Source: Cyanobium sp. AMD-g (lineage in GTDB: Bacteria > Cyanobacteriota > Cyanobacteriia > PCC-6307 > Cyanobiaceae). From it: 64,000 nt of DNA. The notes under the pieces were generated by a model that did not search any database, was not told the DNA's origin, and saw only the letters and a list, made by a program, of their open reading frames with translations. The stretch lies in contig NZ_JAGQCW010000001.1 in assembly GCF_024346395.1 (NCBI RefSeq), positions 1-64,000 of the forward strand, given 5' to 3'. The position numbers and the translations under genes are program-made. This document shows, in pieces, positions 18,032 to 27,099 of this stretch; positions within the stretch are counted from its first letter, which is position 1, and each line of letters opens with the position of its first letter.

Positions 18032-19180
18032 CTAGGGCAGATTCACGCGAGATCCGTTCGGGGAACATCCTTCCTGCAGGTCCGCCACCCCGATCCCACA
18101 CCCCGGGCAGGGCCGCATCGGATAGGTGTTGAAGGGAAAGCGGGGGGGCTGGAAGGGTTCGATGCCCTGGCGACGATCGAAACGCACCATCCCGATGGTG
18201 CCGTTGGGGGCCACCACCAGGGCTGTGCGCCCCAGCCGGCGCTGGCTGCGGGCCCAGCTGCCGGTGTTGTAGTAGGTGATGTGGCAGGGTCCACCGGCTT
18301 CGTTGATCGGTCCCGGCAGACCCAGGGGCGTGGCTTCGGGGATGTGGGTGTGGCCGTTGATCAACCCGTCGAGGGGCTGCGGGCCCCTCCCTTCCCGCTG
18401 CAGGTGCCGGACAATCCCGCGCTTGATCAGCCGGTCGTGATCCGTGCGGCTCTTGAGGGCGCTCTCGAGCACGAAGGCCAGGGAGAAGCCGCCGGAGGAA
18501 TTGAGCCCCCGGCTGATCGGGATCGGCCACTCCCGGTGGCTGGCCAGCAGATCGACGGCGTTCTGCAGGATTCCCTCCGCGTTCCAGCCGGCCGGCAGTG
18601 GCCCGTTGGCCGGCCGTGTGAACGGGGACAGCAGGCCATTGATCCCGGCGCTGTAGTGCTCCTGCAGCCGGGCCAGGCCCTCGGCCGCACCGGTGTGGAA
18701 GCGGATCAGCCGGTCGTACTCATCGCCGTGGCGCACCAGCAGCCTCTGGCCGGTCGGCGTGCAGTACACGTCCTGACGGCGGATGGCGAAGCCGGGCCTC
18801 TCCCGGCCGGCGTGGCGGCGCAGGTAGGCGTCGTGGTTGCCAGGGATGTAGATGATCGTCACCCCGTCCCGGTGCAGGCTCTGCAACCGTTCCAGCACCC
18901 GCCGGTGTGAGGCCCGCAGCAGCCGGGCCTTGAGAAGGGTCTCGTTGGTGAGGGGATCGTCCTCCCGGGCCAGGAGGGAATCGATCAGGTCGGTGAGAAA
19001 GTCGGCATCGACATTGGCGTTGAAGCGAATCGCCTGCAAGTCGATGATGTCGCCGACAAGAAACAGCTGCCTGGGCCGGATGCACTCCAGGAACGCGGCC
19101 AGGTGGCTGGCTTCGCACTGATTGGAGCCCAGATGCAGGTCGGAGATGAACAGAGCGTCGCAGCTGAGCACAACCTTCAT
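18032..19180 (-). CDS. Metallophosphoesterase (LpxH/calcineurin-like)
   Basis: The 382-residue protein has all calcineurin-fold metal motifs: DLHLG (residues 14-18), GDIID (43-47), GNHD near 114 and GHTH near 280. The overall look is that of UDP-2,3-diacylglucosamine diphosphatase-like enzymes, but it is longer, with a C-terminal extension containing a MRPCPGCGIG Cys pair that could bind metal. The substrate is not clear. It is upstream of feoA on the same strand. Confidence 0.85.
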   Translation of the reverse strand: MKVVLSCDALFISDLHLGSNQCEASHLAAFLECIRPRQLFLVGDIIDLQAIRFNANVDADFLTDLIDSLLAREDDPLTNETLLKARLLRASHRRVLERLQSLHRDGVTIIYIPGNHDAYLRRHAGRERPGFAIRRQDVYCTPTGQRLLVRHGDEYDRLIRFHTGAAEGLARLQEHYSAGINGLLSPFTRPANGPLPAGWNAEGILQNAVDLLASHREWPIPISRGLNSSGGFSLAFVLESALKSRTDHDRLIKRGIVRHLQREGRGPQPLDGLINGHTHIPEATPLGLPGPINEAGGPCHITYYNTGSWARSQRRLGRTALVVAPNGTIGMVRFDRRQGIEPFQPPRFPFNTYPMRPCPGCGIGVADLQEGCSPNGSRVNLP

Positions 19181-19388
19181 GCAGGTGGATCGGCGCCCGT
19201 CGGCTGGGCGCGCTCAGGCCTGGAGCTCCGCCATGGTGACACGATCCAGGCGTGGATCACGGCGGGGTCAGCATCAGAAAAGCAGGCCCAATCCTGTCCT
19301 CTGTGCATCGTTCTGATGCTGGCCGTCCCCTCACGCGCGTCCGTGCTCTCCCGCACCATCTCTGGTAAGCGGCAACACCGCCCCATGG

Positions 19389-20405
19389 TCAGCCGGCCTG
19401 TTGCCAGAGCCGCAGCAGCTCTTCCCGTTCCTGGGGCGAGGGGGGCGGCAGGCGCTTCACGCCACTGGCGGCGGGGCTGCCGCCGCCTCCGTCGGCACCG
19501 CGGAACCCCAGGCGCCTGAGCACAACCTGGCCCTCCGGGGAGAGCAGGAACGCCACGAAACGTTCGCCGTCCGGGTTGCCGCCGCCCGCCTCCCCCCGCA
19601 GCACGGCCGCCGCCAGCACTGTCTCGATGGTGGGATCCGGAACCAGAAGCACATAGCCCCCCGGCCGCTGGCGGCCGGCCTCCTGCTGCCGTGTCAGGGC
19701 CGAGGCCTCGTACACCAGCGCCAGGTCCCCCTCGTTGGGGCCGCCGCTGATGAATTCCTGCAGAAGGATGTCGGTGGAGCGGGCCGGCCGGTAGACGGCG
19801 CGGCGCAGGGCGGCAGCACAGCCGGAACTGTTCTGACCCTGGCACCAGAGGGCCAGGGTCAGCTGGCCGGAGTTGGAGCGCATCGGATCGGCGCTGCGCA
19901 AGTCGACGCTGCCCCAGCTCGCCGGAGCTCCCAGGGCCCCCCATTGGCCCGCCGCCGTGGCGCGCCTCAGCTGGGGCCAGGAGAAGCGGCCGTCCGGGAA
20001 CAGACGCTTGGCCCGCTCCGGCCAGGCCACGGCCACCAGCAGGGTGCGGGCCACGGAGACGGGGGGGTGCAGGAACGGGGTGGGCATCCCCTGGGCCTGG
20101 AGCTCGCCGGCCAGCTGGTTGAGCAGGTCCCGGTTGGCGGGGATCAGCACCCGCGGACGCTCAGGCCCCTCCTCCCGGGCACGGTTGACCATGTCCTGGG
20201 AGCCCTGCACCTTCCAGGTCAGGTCGATGCCGCCGTGGCGGCGCTCGAACAGGGGTTCAAGCTCTGCCATGGCGCCAGCCAGTTCCGATCCCACCGCCAC
20301 CAGCAACGGCCGCCGCAGTCCGGGCAGGGGCGCCGTGGCCAGGGCCAGGGAGGCGGCGGCGATCAACAGGGACAGCAGGCGCCGGCGGCTCAGGGTCGCT
20401 TCCAA
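19389..20405 (-). CDS. Periplasmic substrate-binding protein
   Basis: From the TTG at 20403-20405 the protein has 338 residues with a Tat-like or Sec signal (SRRRLLSLLIAAASLALATA) and a type-II solute-binding fold of the molybdate/phosphate kind. Two features mark it: VAVGSELAGAMAELEPLFER at the start of the mature protein and DPMRSNSGQLTLAL in the middle. The frame is open further upstream but would overlap the divergent gene, so the start is uncertain. No permease or ATPase gene is near. The divergent gene encodes a related binding domain with the same RSNSG motif. Confidence 0.7.
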   Translation of the reverse strand: MEATLSRRRLLSLLIAAASLALATAPLPGLRRPLLVAVGSELAGAMAELEPLFERRHGGIDLTWKVQGSQDMVNRAREEGPERPRVLIPANRDLLNQLAGELQAQGMPTPFLHPPVSVARTLLVAVAWPERAKRLFPDGRFSWPQLRRATAAGQWGALGAPASWGSVDLRSADPMRSNSGQLTLALWCQGQNSSGCAAALRRAVYRPARSTDILLQEFISGGPNEGDLALVYEASALTRQQEAGRQRPGGYVLLVPDPTIETVLAAAVLRGEAGGGNPDGERFVAFLLSPEGQVVLRRLGFRGADGGGGSPAASGVKRLPPPSPQEREELLRLWQQAG

Positions 20406-20517
20406 GGGGGGCGGTCCGGGTGCGAGGCAGTCTGAAGGCGGCGGCGGCAGCCGCCATCGGCTCGCTGAAGCCACCGCCCCTTGCCAGCAGAATGACGGCA
20501 CCTTTCCGTCCCGCTCC

Positions 20518-22203
20518 ATGGCACGGGCCCTGCGGTTGGCCGCCCTCACCACCGCACTCCTCGGCCTGCCGATCGGCGGCTGCAACCTTGGGGCCCCTCC
20601 AGCGATGCAGTTGGAGATGCTGGTGGGCAGTGCCCTCAAGGGCTTCTGTCACGAGGCCGCCAAGGCCATCGCCCAGTCACCGCCACGGCTGGCGGATCGC
20701 ACCCCGGTGCTGCTGCGCTGCCGGGCCGCCGGCAGTGGCGATGTGGTCAGTGAGATGGAGACCCATGCCCGAGGGGTGCTCCAGGGCGGCCAGGCGGCCG
20801 AGGATCCCCGCATCCCCACGCTGCTGTCGGTGGACGGCGAGATCTATCTCGATCTGCTGCGGCACCGCCTGCAGCGCCTGGCGCCCACCCGCGAGCTGAT
20901 CCCGCCGCCGGCCGATGCGCCGGCCCTGGCCTCCAGTCCGATGGTGTTCATGACCACCCCGGCCCTGGCGAAGGGCCTCGACCGTGCCGATCCCTTCACC
21001 GCCCTGTCCCGCAGCAGCGACCACCGCCAGCTTGATCCGTCCGCACCCCCCCAGCCGATCCGCTACGTCCACACCGCCCCGACCCGCTCCAATTCGGGCC
21101 TCCAGACCCTGGTGGCGATGGTGGCCGAGGTGGCCGGCAAGCGCCCCGAAGCGCTCACCCTCGCCGATGTGCAGGCCCACGGCGCCAAAGTGGCGGCGAT
21201 CCAGCGCCATGTCACCCGCTACGGCAGCTCCACCGACGAGCTGGCCCGGGCCATGCATCGCAACGGGCCCTTCTGGGCCTCGGTGGGATCGGTCTACGAG
21301 TCGTCGGTGGTGGCGGTGAACGCCTCCCGCCAGGGCGACCAGGAGCCCCTGAAGGCGGTGTACCCCAGGGCCACCTACGCCAGCACGATGCGGGCGATCC
21401 TGCCCGATGCCCCATGGGTATCCCCCAACGAGAAGCAGGCGGCCCTGCTGCTCATCGAGCGCCTCCAGCGCGAGGACATGCAACGCCTGGCGGCCGACCA
21501 GGGGCTGCGGCCGGCCAACCCGGCGGTGCCGCCCAGCCGCGTCACGGCGGCCTACGGCGCCGATCCCAGGGCCGTCTACGACTCGCTGCGGGCGCCGAAG
21601 CCGGAGGTGGTGGAAGCTATCATCGCCCTCTGGCGCAACCAGGCCAAGAAGCCCTCCCGGGTGGCCCTGGTGGTGGACAGTTCCGGTTCGATGAAGGGGG
21701 AGAAGCTGCCGGCGGCCCAGCGCTCCCTGCAGGCCTACCTGGCCCAGATCGGCCCGCGGGACACCGTCGGCCTGTTCGACTTCGATAACCGGCTGCGGCC
21801 GCCGATGGTGGTGACCGGGGGCGGCGCTGGGGCGGACCTTGCCGGCCGTTTCATCGCCTCGCTGGAGGCGGAGGGCGGCACCGTGCTCTACGACGCCATC
21901 CAGCAGGGCCGCGACTGGCTGCGGTCCACCCGGCGCCCGGGCGAGATCCTGGCGGTGGTGGTGCTCACCGATGGCCAGGACAACGGCTCGCGTCTGTCCC
22001 TGGAGGGTCTGGGCCGCGAATTGCAACGCAGCGGCTTCGCCAGTGATGAGCGCATCGGCGTGTTCACGATGGGCTACGGCAACCAGGGGGATTTCGATCC
22101 CGCTGTGCTCAGGCGCATCGCCGAGAGCAACGGCGGCGATTTCACCACCGGCACGGCGGACAGCATCCGGCGCCGCATGGAAGATCTGCAGATGGCCTTC
22201 TGA
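20518..22203 (+). CDS. Substrate-binding lipoprotein fused to vWA domain
   Basis: The 561-residue product has a signal with a lipobox-like IGGC (Cys22), a solute-binding domain up to about residue 345 with TAPTRSNSGLQTLV (187-200), and a C-terminal von Willebrand A domain with a complete MIDAS: DSSGSM (387-392) and the TDG loop (LTDGQDNG). It should sit on the outer face of the cytoplasmic membrane and bind both a small ligand and, through the metal site, a partner protein. The next gene overlaps it by TGATG and encodes a membrane coiled-coil protein. SBP-vWA fusions are known, often near TelA/XpaC-type genes, but their function is not settled. Confidence 0.8.
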   Translation: MARALRLAALTTALLGLPIGGCNLGAPPAMQLEMLVGSALKGFCHEAAKAIAQSPPRLADRTPVLLRCRAAGSGDVVSEMETHARGVLQGGQAAEDPRIPTLLSVDGEIYLDLLRHRLQRLAPTRELIPPPADAPALASSPMVFMTTPALAKGLDRADPFTALSRSSDHRQLDPSAPPQPIRYVHTAPTRSNSGLQTLVAMVAEVAGKRPEALTLADVQAHGAKVAAIQRHVTRYGSSTDELARAMHRNGPFWASVGSVYESSVVAVNASRQGDQEPLKAVYPRATYASTMRAILPDAPWVSPNEKQAALLLIERLQREDMQRLAADQGLRPANPAVPPSRVTAAYGADPRAVYDSLRAPKPEVVEAIIALWRNQAKKPSRVALVVDSSGSMKGEKLPAAQRSLQAYLAQIGPRDTVGLFDFDNRLRPPMVVTGGGAGADLAGRFIASLEAEGGTVLYDAIQQGRDWLRSTRRPGEILAVVVLTDGQDNGSRLSLEGLGRELQRSGFASDERIGVFTMGYGNQGDFDPAVLRRIAESNGGDFTTGTADSIRRRMEDLQMAF

Positions 22204-22964
22204 TGGCGGCATCGGGCTGGACCAACCCCCTCGACCATCCCCTGGCGGTGGCTGCCGGCGGCGTGGGCCTGGTGCTGCTGGTGCGAGCCGGCGGGGTGAG
22301 CCTCCCGCTGGCCCTTGCGGCGGCGGTCGCTCTGAGCGTCGCCTGCGCGGCGCTGCTGGCCCGCATCGGGGCGGCCGGACGGCGCAGCCGCAGCCAGCGG
22401 CTCCATGACCAGCGCCTCGACGCGGGGCTGGAGGAGGCCCTGGAGCGGGCCGGCGGCCTGGCGGAGACGGCGCTGGGCCTGCGGGAGGAGGCCGTGGCCC
22501 GCTTCACGGACCCGGGCCACCTGGAGGCCCTGGGCAGTGTCCAGCTCTGCTGTGAACGGCTGCAGCAGCTGCCGCAACGGCTGCGGGAGCGGCGCCCCCT
22601 GCTGGAATCCGGCGGCGGGCAGCGCCTCGATCCGGAGGACCTGGCGCGCCGCCTGGCGCGGGAGGAGAAGGCCCTGCAGCGGGAGGCGGAGGGTCCCCTG
22701 CGCCACGAGCGCCGGCGGCTGATCGACCAGCTGCGCCGCAACCTGCACGCGGCACGCCAGGGCATGGACGAACGGGAGGCCCGGCTGCTGGCCCTGGCCA
22801 CCCGGCTGGAGGCCATCGATGGCGGCCTGCAGCAGCTGCGCCGCCAGATCGACCACCAGTGGCCCAGCACCGAGGCCAGCGACGCCGCCATGGCGACGGC
22901 GATCGAGCCGCTGGATGAGGCCCTCGATCAGATCGAGCGTTCCCTCGACGCCGGCACCGCCTGA
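22203..22964 (+). CDS. Membrane-anchored coiled-coil protein
   Basis: The 253-residue protein has a hydrophobic hairpin at about residues 12-55, then a long Arg/Glu/Leu-rich helical region (60-253) that looks like coiled coil. It starts at an ATG overlapping the stop of the vWA gene, so translation is coupled. The layout (two helices followed by coiled coil) resembles XpaC-type proteins that accompany TelA, but I see no specific signature. It converges with the PhoX gene, overlapping its 3' end by about 37 bases. Confidence 0.6.
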   Translation: MAASGWTNPLDHPLAVAAGGVGLVLLVRAGGVSLPLALAAAVALSVACAALLARIGAAGRRSRSQRLHDQRLDAGLEEALERAGGLAETALGLREEAVARFTDPGHLEALGSVQLCCERLQQLPQRLRERRPLLESGGGQRLDPEDLARRLAREEKALQREAEGPLRHERRRLIDQLRRNLHAARQGMDEREARLLALATRLEAIDGGLQQLRRQIDHQWPSTEASDAAMATAIEPLDEALDQIERSLDAGTA

Positions 22965-25150
22965 GGCCCCAGCAGGGGCCCGCCCGCCAGACGCCGGACC
23001 GCCACCACCCCGGGGCGGGGGGCCCGGCCGGGGACGCCAGAGGGCCAGTTGGAGCCAAGGGGCACCCAGCGCAGCTGCTCGAAGGGGCGCCCGGAGCGAT
23101 CCACCAGCCGGTGGGCCTGGGCCTCCTGAGCCTCCGGAGAAAGGCGGGTGCCGTTGTCCTCGCCCGGGTGCTGCACCGCCAGGAACAGGGTGGATTCGGC
23201 GCCGTCGAAGCAGGGCCCGGTGAGCTCGCACTCCATCGGTCCGGTGGCGAAGCAGTAGGCCTCGCCGGTGTGGGGGCCACGGCTGGGCAGCACCCAGCAG
23301 CTGTTGTTGCCGAACAGATCGAGATCGGCAGATTTGGTCGAGCGGTCGGTCACCATCCAGACGGTCCCCTGCTGGTCGATGGCGAGGTTGTCGGGATTGG
23401 CGAAGCCCATTCCCCCCTGCCACGGGGCCCCGCCGGTGGCCACCATCCGCCAGCGGAAGGAGCCGCCCCGGGCCGGACCGTCGTCGGCCAGGCCCATGAT
23501 CCAGCCGTAGGGCCAGGTGGCCTGGCCTTTGGGCCCACGGAAAATGGCCGGGTCGGCCCGGCCGTCGTCGCTGCCGCCGCCGGCGGTGAAGGCGATCAGC
23601 AGCTCGCCGCTGAGCGGATCGATCACCGTGTCCTCGGGCCGGGCCGCGGGGGTGGCGCCGATGGCGCAGGCGGCCAGGTGGGCATCGATCAGGATCGCCC
23701 CCATCCGCTCCTCCCCCTCCCCGGGGTAGAGGTCGGCCAGGGTGGCGAAGCGGCGCCGGTAGGCCGCCACGGCCGCGTCGCTGGCGAAGGCTTCGGCCCC
23801 GGGCCTGCGGCGGTCGGAGTGGGGCAGCAGCACCGCCTGCTCCACCCCGTGGCGGGCGAAGTGGCCGGGCCCCAGCGGCGCCACCGGGGTGCTGGGCTCC
23901 AGGGGCAGCCAGCGGCCCCGGCCCTCGTCGCCGTCCGGGCCGGTTGGATCGAAGCGGGCCACCTCGAGCCGGCCGGCACTGAACAGCTCCGAATTGGCCG
24001 GGTCGGCCGGATCGCGGATCAGCGCGTCGCTGACGAAGCGGTAGAGGTGGCCGCCGTGGCGGTCGCAGCCGGAATAGACCACCAGGGGCTGGCCGGCGAC
24101 GGCCTTCACCGCCACCGCCTCGTGGCGGAAGCGGCCCAGCCAGCTGTGCTTCACGGCCGGGCGTTCTGGCTGGCGCGGATCGAGCTCCACCATCCAGCCG
24201 TACTTGTTCCCCGCCAGGCCGAAGGGGTTGCCGAGGCCGTCGAGGCGCTGGCTGTCGTAGGCGAACGGGCGGGCGGCGGGGGAGACGGAGGAGCCGTCGG
24301 CATGGACGGCCTCGGCCACCTGGCTCTGCATGTTCTCCTCGGCGCTCAGCACCGTGCCCCAGGGGGTCTCGCCGCCGGCGCAGTTCGCGAAGCTGCCGAT
24401 GATCGCGTCCCCGAGTCCGTCGTCGTAGCCGAGCCGTTCGCGGCGGCGGAACACGGCCGCCGCGGGCCCGGAGGAGCGCAGGCGCCGGGCGGGGTCGCGC
24501 CAGCCGCTCAGGCCGGTGATGCGGCGATCGAAGCGGCCGGGCCGGCGCCGCCAGGGGCCGTCCGGCTGCCGCTCCAGTTCGATCACGCCCACCCCCAGGT
24601 CGGCCATGGCGGCCTCCGCCAGCTGGCGGATGGTCGCCAGCAGCGGGTCGTCCGCCGCCAGGCTGGCGGCGTCCACCCGCCCGCCCCGGGGCGCCAGGGC
24701 GTCGATCACGGCGTCGAAGGGCAGCGGGCCGCCCACCGCTTCGGCGTAGCCCTGCCGCCAGGCCCGGGCGCTGATGTACTCGAAGTTCACCGTCAGCAGG
24801 GCCCGATCCGGGGCCAGGGCCAGGAACGAGAGGTGGTCGTTGTTGTATCCGAAGCGGCCGTCGGCCACCGGATCCCCCCAGACCGCGATCAGATCAGCCC
24901 GGAAGCCGTCGGGCAGCACCAGCCGGTCCTCCAGTTCGATGCGGGCATAACGTCCGCGCTGTCCCTCTGCGTCGAGCCTGTCGCTGGGTACCGGCAGGGG
25001 GGTGGGCACGGTCGGGAACGGGGGAGCCGGCGTCGGGGCGGCCCCCGCCTTCAGGCCGGCCGCCCTCCCGGGGGCCGCCGGGGGCAGGACGACGCCGGCG
25101 AAGGAGCAGGCGCCGATCCCGAGCAGGGAGAGCAGGTCGCGTCGGTTCAT
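22928..25150 (-). CDS. phoX: PhoX-family alkaline phosphatase
   Basis: From the ATG at 25148-25150 the protein has 740 residues and begins with a twin-arginine signal (MNRRDLLSLLGIGACSFAG), as in PhoX. PhoX enzymes (DUF839) are Ca/Fe phosphomonoesterases that release phosphate from organic esters in the periplasm. Family segments include GYNNDHLSFL, FANCAGGETPWGTVLSAEEN and MGFANPDNLAIDQQGTVWMVTD. The open frame runs further upstream through the partner gene and should not be read as one protein. Its ATG overlaps the stop of the phytase-like gene (ATGA), a clear operon. Confidence 0.9.
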   Translation of the reverse strand: MNRRDLLSLLGIGACSFAGVVLPPAAPGRAAGLKAGAAPTPAPPFPTVPTPLPVPSDRLDAEGQRGRYARIELEDRLVLPDGFRADLIAVWGDPVADGRFGYNNDHLSFLALAPDRALLTVNFEYISARAWRQGYAEAVGGPLPFDAVIDALAPRGGRVDAASLAADDPLLATIRQLAEAAMADLGVGVIELERQPDGPWRRRPGRFDRRITGLSGWRDPARRLRSSGPAAAVFRRRERLGYDDGLGDAIIGSFANCAGGETPWGTVLSAEENMQSQVAEAVHADGSSVSPAARPFAYDSQRLDGLGNPFGLAGNKYGWMVELDPRQPERPAVKHSWLGRFRHEAVAVKAVAGQPLVVYSGCDRHGGHLYRFVSDALIRDPADPANSELFSAGRLEVARFDPTGPDGDEGRGRWLPLEPSTPVAPLGPGHFARHGVEQAVLLPHSDRRRPGAEAFASDAAVAAYRRRFATLADLYPGEGEERMGAILIDAHLAACAIGATPAARPEDTVIDPLSGELLIAFTAGGGSDDGRADPAIFRGPKGQATWPYGWIMGLADDGPARGGSFRWRMVATGGAPWQGGMGFANPDNLAIDQQGTVWMVTDRSTKSADLDLFGNNSCWVLPSRGPHTGEAYCFATGPMECELTGPCFDGAESTLFLAVQHPGEDNGTRLSPEAQEAQAHRLVDRSGRPFEQLRWVPLGSNWPSGVPGRAPRPGVVAVRRLAGGPLLGPQAVPASRERSI

Positions 25151-26184
25151 CGCTGCGGTGGGCAGGGTTGGCTGCGGCGCGGGGCCAGCAGGGCCAGGTG
25201 GTTGTCCTGCAGGGCGCTGAAGTTGTCGTCCGAGGCCAGCAGCAGGGTGGGGCGGCCATCGGCCCGGACAGGCCCCGGGGTCAGGGCCTCCCAGTTGTCG
25301 GGCGGGAGACCGGTCGCGATCAGATCCCACTGCTGGATCGGCTCCAGCACCGCCTCGGAATCGGGCTTTGGATCGGCCCCTTCCCCAGGCAGCGGGTAGT
25401 GGGCCAGGAGCACCTGCCAGCGGGCGGGGGCCTGGAAGCGCCGCAGCAGGGCCAGCAGGCCCGGTGAGGGGCCGGAGACGTCGACCACCAGCAGATCGGT
25501 GACTCCCCAGCCCTCGCCGGCGGGGATGGCCAGCCGGGCCAGGGGACGGGCTTTCGGCCCGGTGGGTTCCAGCGACCAGCCCAGCAGCCGCACCTGGGCG
25601 GGGGGGTCCTGCTGCAGAGGGGATTCCGCGGCCATCAGCAGCACGTCGGTCTGCCCGGGGCGGCGCCACAGGGCCAGGGACTCGGGACCCTGGTTGGCTT
25701 CGAGGCCGCGCCCCGGGGCCGGTTGCCAGTCGGCGGGCAGGGGGTAGGCGCGCTGCAGCTGGCCGCTGCTCCGCTCGAACGCCAGCAGCTGGGCCGGCCG
25801 GGCGGCGCTGCGGCGCCCCTCGCTGGCCATCCAGAGCCGCTCGCCGAGCACCACCAGCCCTTCGGCGTCGATCTCCGCCGGCAGCGGGGCCTGGGGCGAT
25901 CCCTTCAGCTCCAGCTGGAACAGGGGCCGCAGCGGCACCCGGCCCAGCTGCCGCACACCGCTCCAGGCGTCCACGCGGCCCCGGGGGGCATCGCTGAGCA
26001 GCAGCAGGACATCGCTGTCGTTGCGGTAGCTGGCGGCGGAGTAACCGCCCAGGGGCGCTCCGTCCGCCCCGCGGCGCGGCAGGCGGGCCCCCGCCACCAG
26101 CTCCCAGCCCGCCTCGGCCGGGCAGGGCAGCAGGGGGGGCGGCGGGGGAGCTGGGGGGGAGCTGGCGATCAGGGGCACGACCAT
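25147..26184 (-). CDS. Phytase-like esterase domain protein
   Basis: The 345-residue protein from the ATG at 26182-26184 has a Pro-rich start and a beta-propeller-like body with GRLPAEIDAEGLV-type segments (here PLPAEIDAEGLVVLGERLW), LEANQGPESLALW and LLLASDDNF, which fit the esterase-like phytase domain family. Such proteins may release phosphate from organic esters. It has GGGAGAA-like sequence upstream of the start and overlaps phoX by ATGA, so both are translated from one message, plausibly for phosphorus scavenging. A clear signal peptide is not obvious. Confidence 0.7.
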   Translation of the reverse strand: MVVPLIASSPPAPPPPPLLPCPAEAGWELVAGARLPRRGADGAPLGGYSAASYRNDSDVLLLLSDAPRGRVDAWSGVRQLGRVPLRPLFQLELKGSPQAPLPAEIDAEGLVVLGERLWMASEGRRSAARPAQLLAFERSSGQLQRAYPLPADWQPAPGRGLEANQGPESLALWRRPGQTDVLLMAAESPLQQDPPAQVRLLGWSLEPTGPKARPLARLAIPAGEGWGVTDLLVVDVSGPSPGLLALLRRFQAPARWQVLLAHYPLPGEGADPKPDSEAVLEPIQQWDLIATGLPPDNWEALTPGPVRADGRPTLLLASDDNFSALQDNHLALLAPRRSQPCPPQR

Positions 26185-26279
26185 GGGGGGAATTCTCCCG
26201 TCGCAGGGGGGCGGCGGCGGCATCCGGCGACACGCGGGTTCGGGGCGGGTAGGGTCAAAGCAGCGGAGGGGGATGGGTG

Positions 26280-27089
26280 ATGCGATCCCCAGCGGGTGTG
26301 CAGCCGACGGCCGGCGGTCTTGCCGAAGAGTCGGGCCGGCGCCTGGCGGTGCTGATCGACGCCGACAACGCCCGGGCGGCGGTGATCGAGGCGGTGCTGG
26401 AGGAGGTGGCCCGCTTCGGTGAGGCGATCGTGCGGCGCATCTACGGCGATTTCACCTCCAGCCAGAGCGCCTCCTGGAAGGCGCTGCTGAACAAGTTCTC
26501 GATCAAGCCGATGCAGCAGTTCGCCTACACCGTGGGCAAGAACGCCACCGACAGCACGATGATCATCGATGCGATGGATCTGCTCTACACCCGGCGCTTC
26601 GATGGCTTCTGCCTGGTGACCAGCGACAGTGATTTCACCGGCCTGGCGGTGCGTCTGCGGGAGGAGGGTCTGCTGGTGTATGGCTTCGGCGAGGAGAAGA
26701 CTCCCGCGGCGTTCCGCAATGCCTGCCACAAGTTCCTGTTCACCGAGGTGCTGCGCACCGCCTCCCGCCAGGGGGATGCCGGCGCCGAGGTCGGGGAGGC
26801 TCGCCGGCCCCCGGAGGACGCCCCCCCCGCCGGCGTCCATCCGGTCATCCCGGCCGATTTCCTGATGGAGGCCCTGGATCGCTCGGTGGACGAATCGGGC
26901 TGGACCCAGCTGGGCACCTTCGGCAGCTACCTGCAGAAGATCCAGCCCGATTTCGACACCCGCCTCTACGGCTTCCGCAAGCTGTCCGATCTGGTGCGCG
27001 GCTGTCCGTCCCTGTTCGTGATGGAGGAGCGGGAGGCCCCGAGCGGCAACCGCACGATCGTCTATGTGCGGGCCCGGGAGGACGACTGA
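26280..27089 (+). CDS. NYN nuclease-like protein with LOTUS domain
   Basis: The 269-residue protein begins with a NYN (PIN-fold) domain: the acidic motif LIDADNARA near residue 24, DSTMIIDAMDLLY and LVTSDSDFTGLAVRLR supply the expected metal-binding Asp residues. The C-terminal 80 residues (ADFLMEALDRSVDESGW onward) form an OST-HTH/LOTUS domain, which binds RNA. Such proteins are thought to process RNA. A GTG one codon upstream is an alternative start; GGAGGGGG precedes. It diverges from the phytase-like gene. Confidence 0.85.
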   Translation: MRSPAGVQPTAGGLAEESGRRLAVLIDADNARAAVIEAVLEEVARFGEAIVRRIYGDFTSSQSASWKALLNKFSIKPMQQFAYTVGKNATDSTMIIDAMDLLYTRRFDGFCLVTSDSDFTGLAVRLREEGLLVYGFGEEKTPAAFRNACHKFLFTEVLRTASRQGDAGAEVGEARRPPEDAPPAGVHPVIPADFLMEALDRSVDESGWTQLGTFGSYLQKIQPDFDTRLYGFRKLSDLVRGCPSLFVMEEREAPSGNRTIVYVRAREDD

Positions 27090-27099
27090 GGCCTCACCT

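Noticed and set aside
22928..26233. One 1101-residue frame covering phoX and the phytase-like gene
   Set aside because: The upstream part is the wrong frame of the phytase-like gene; phoX starts at its twin-arginine signal at 25150.
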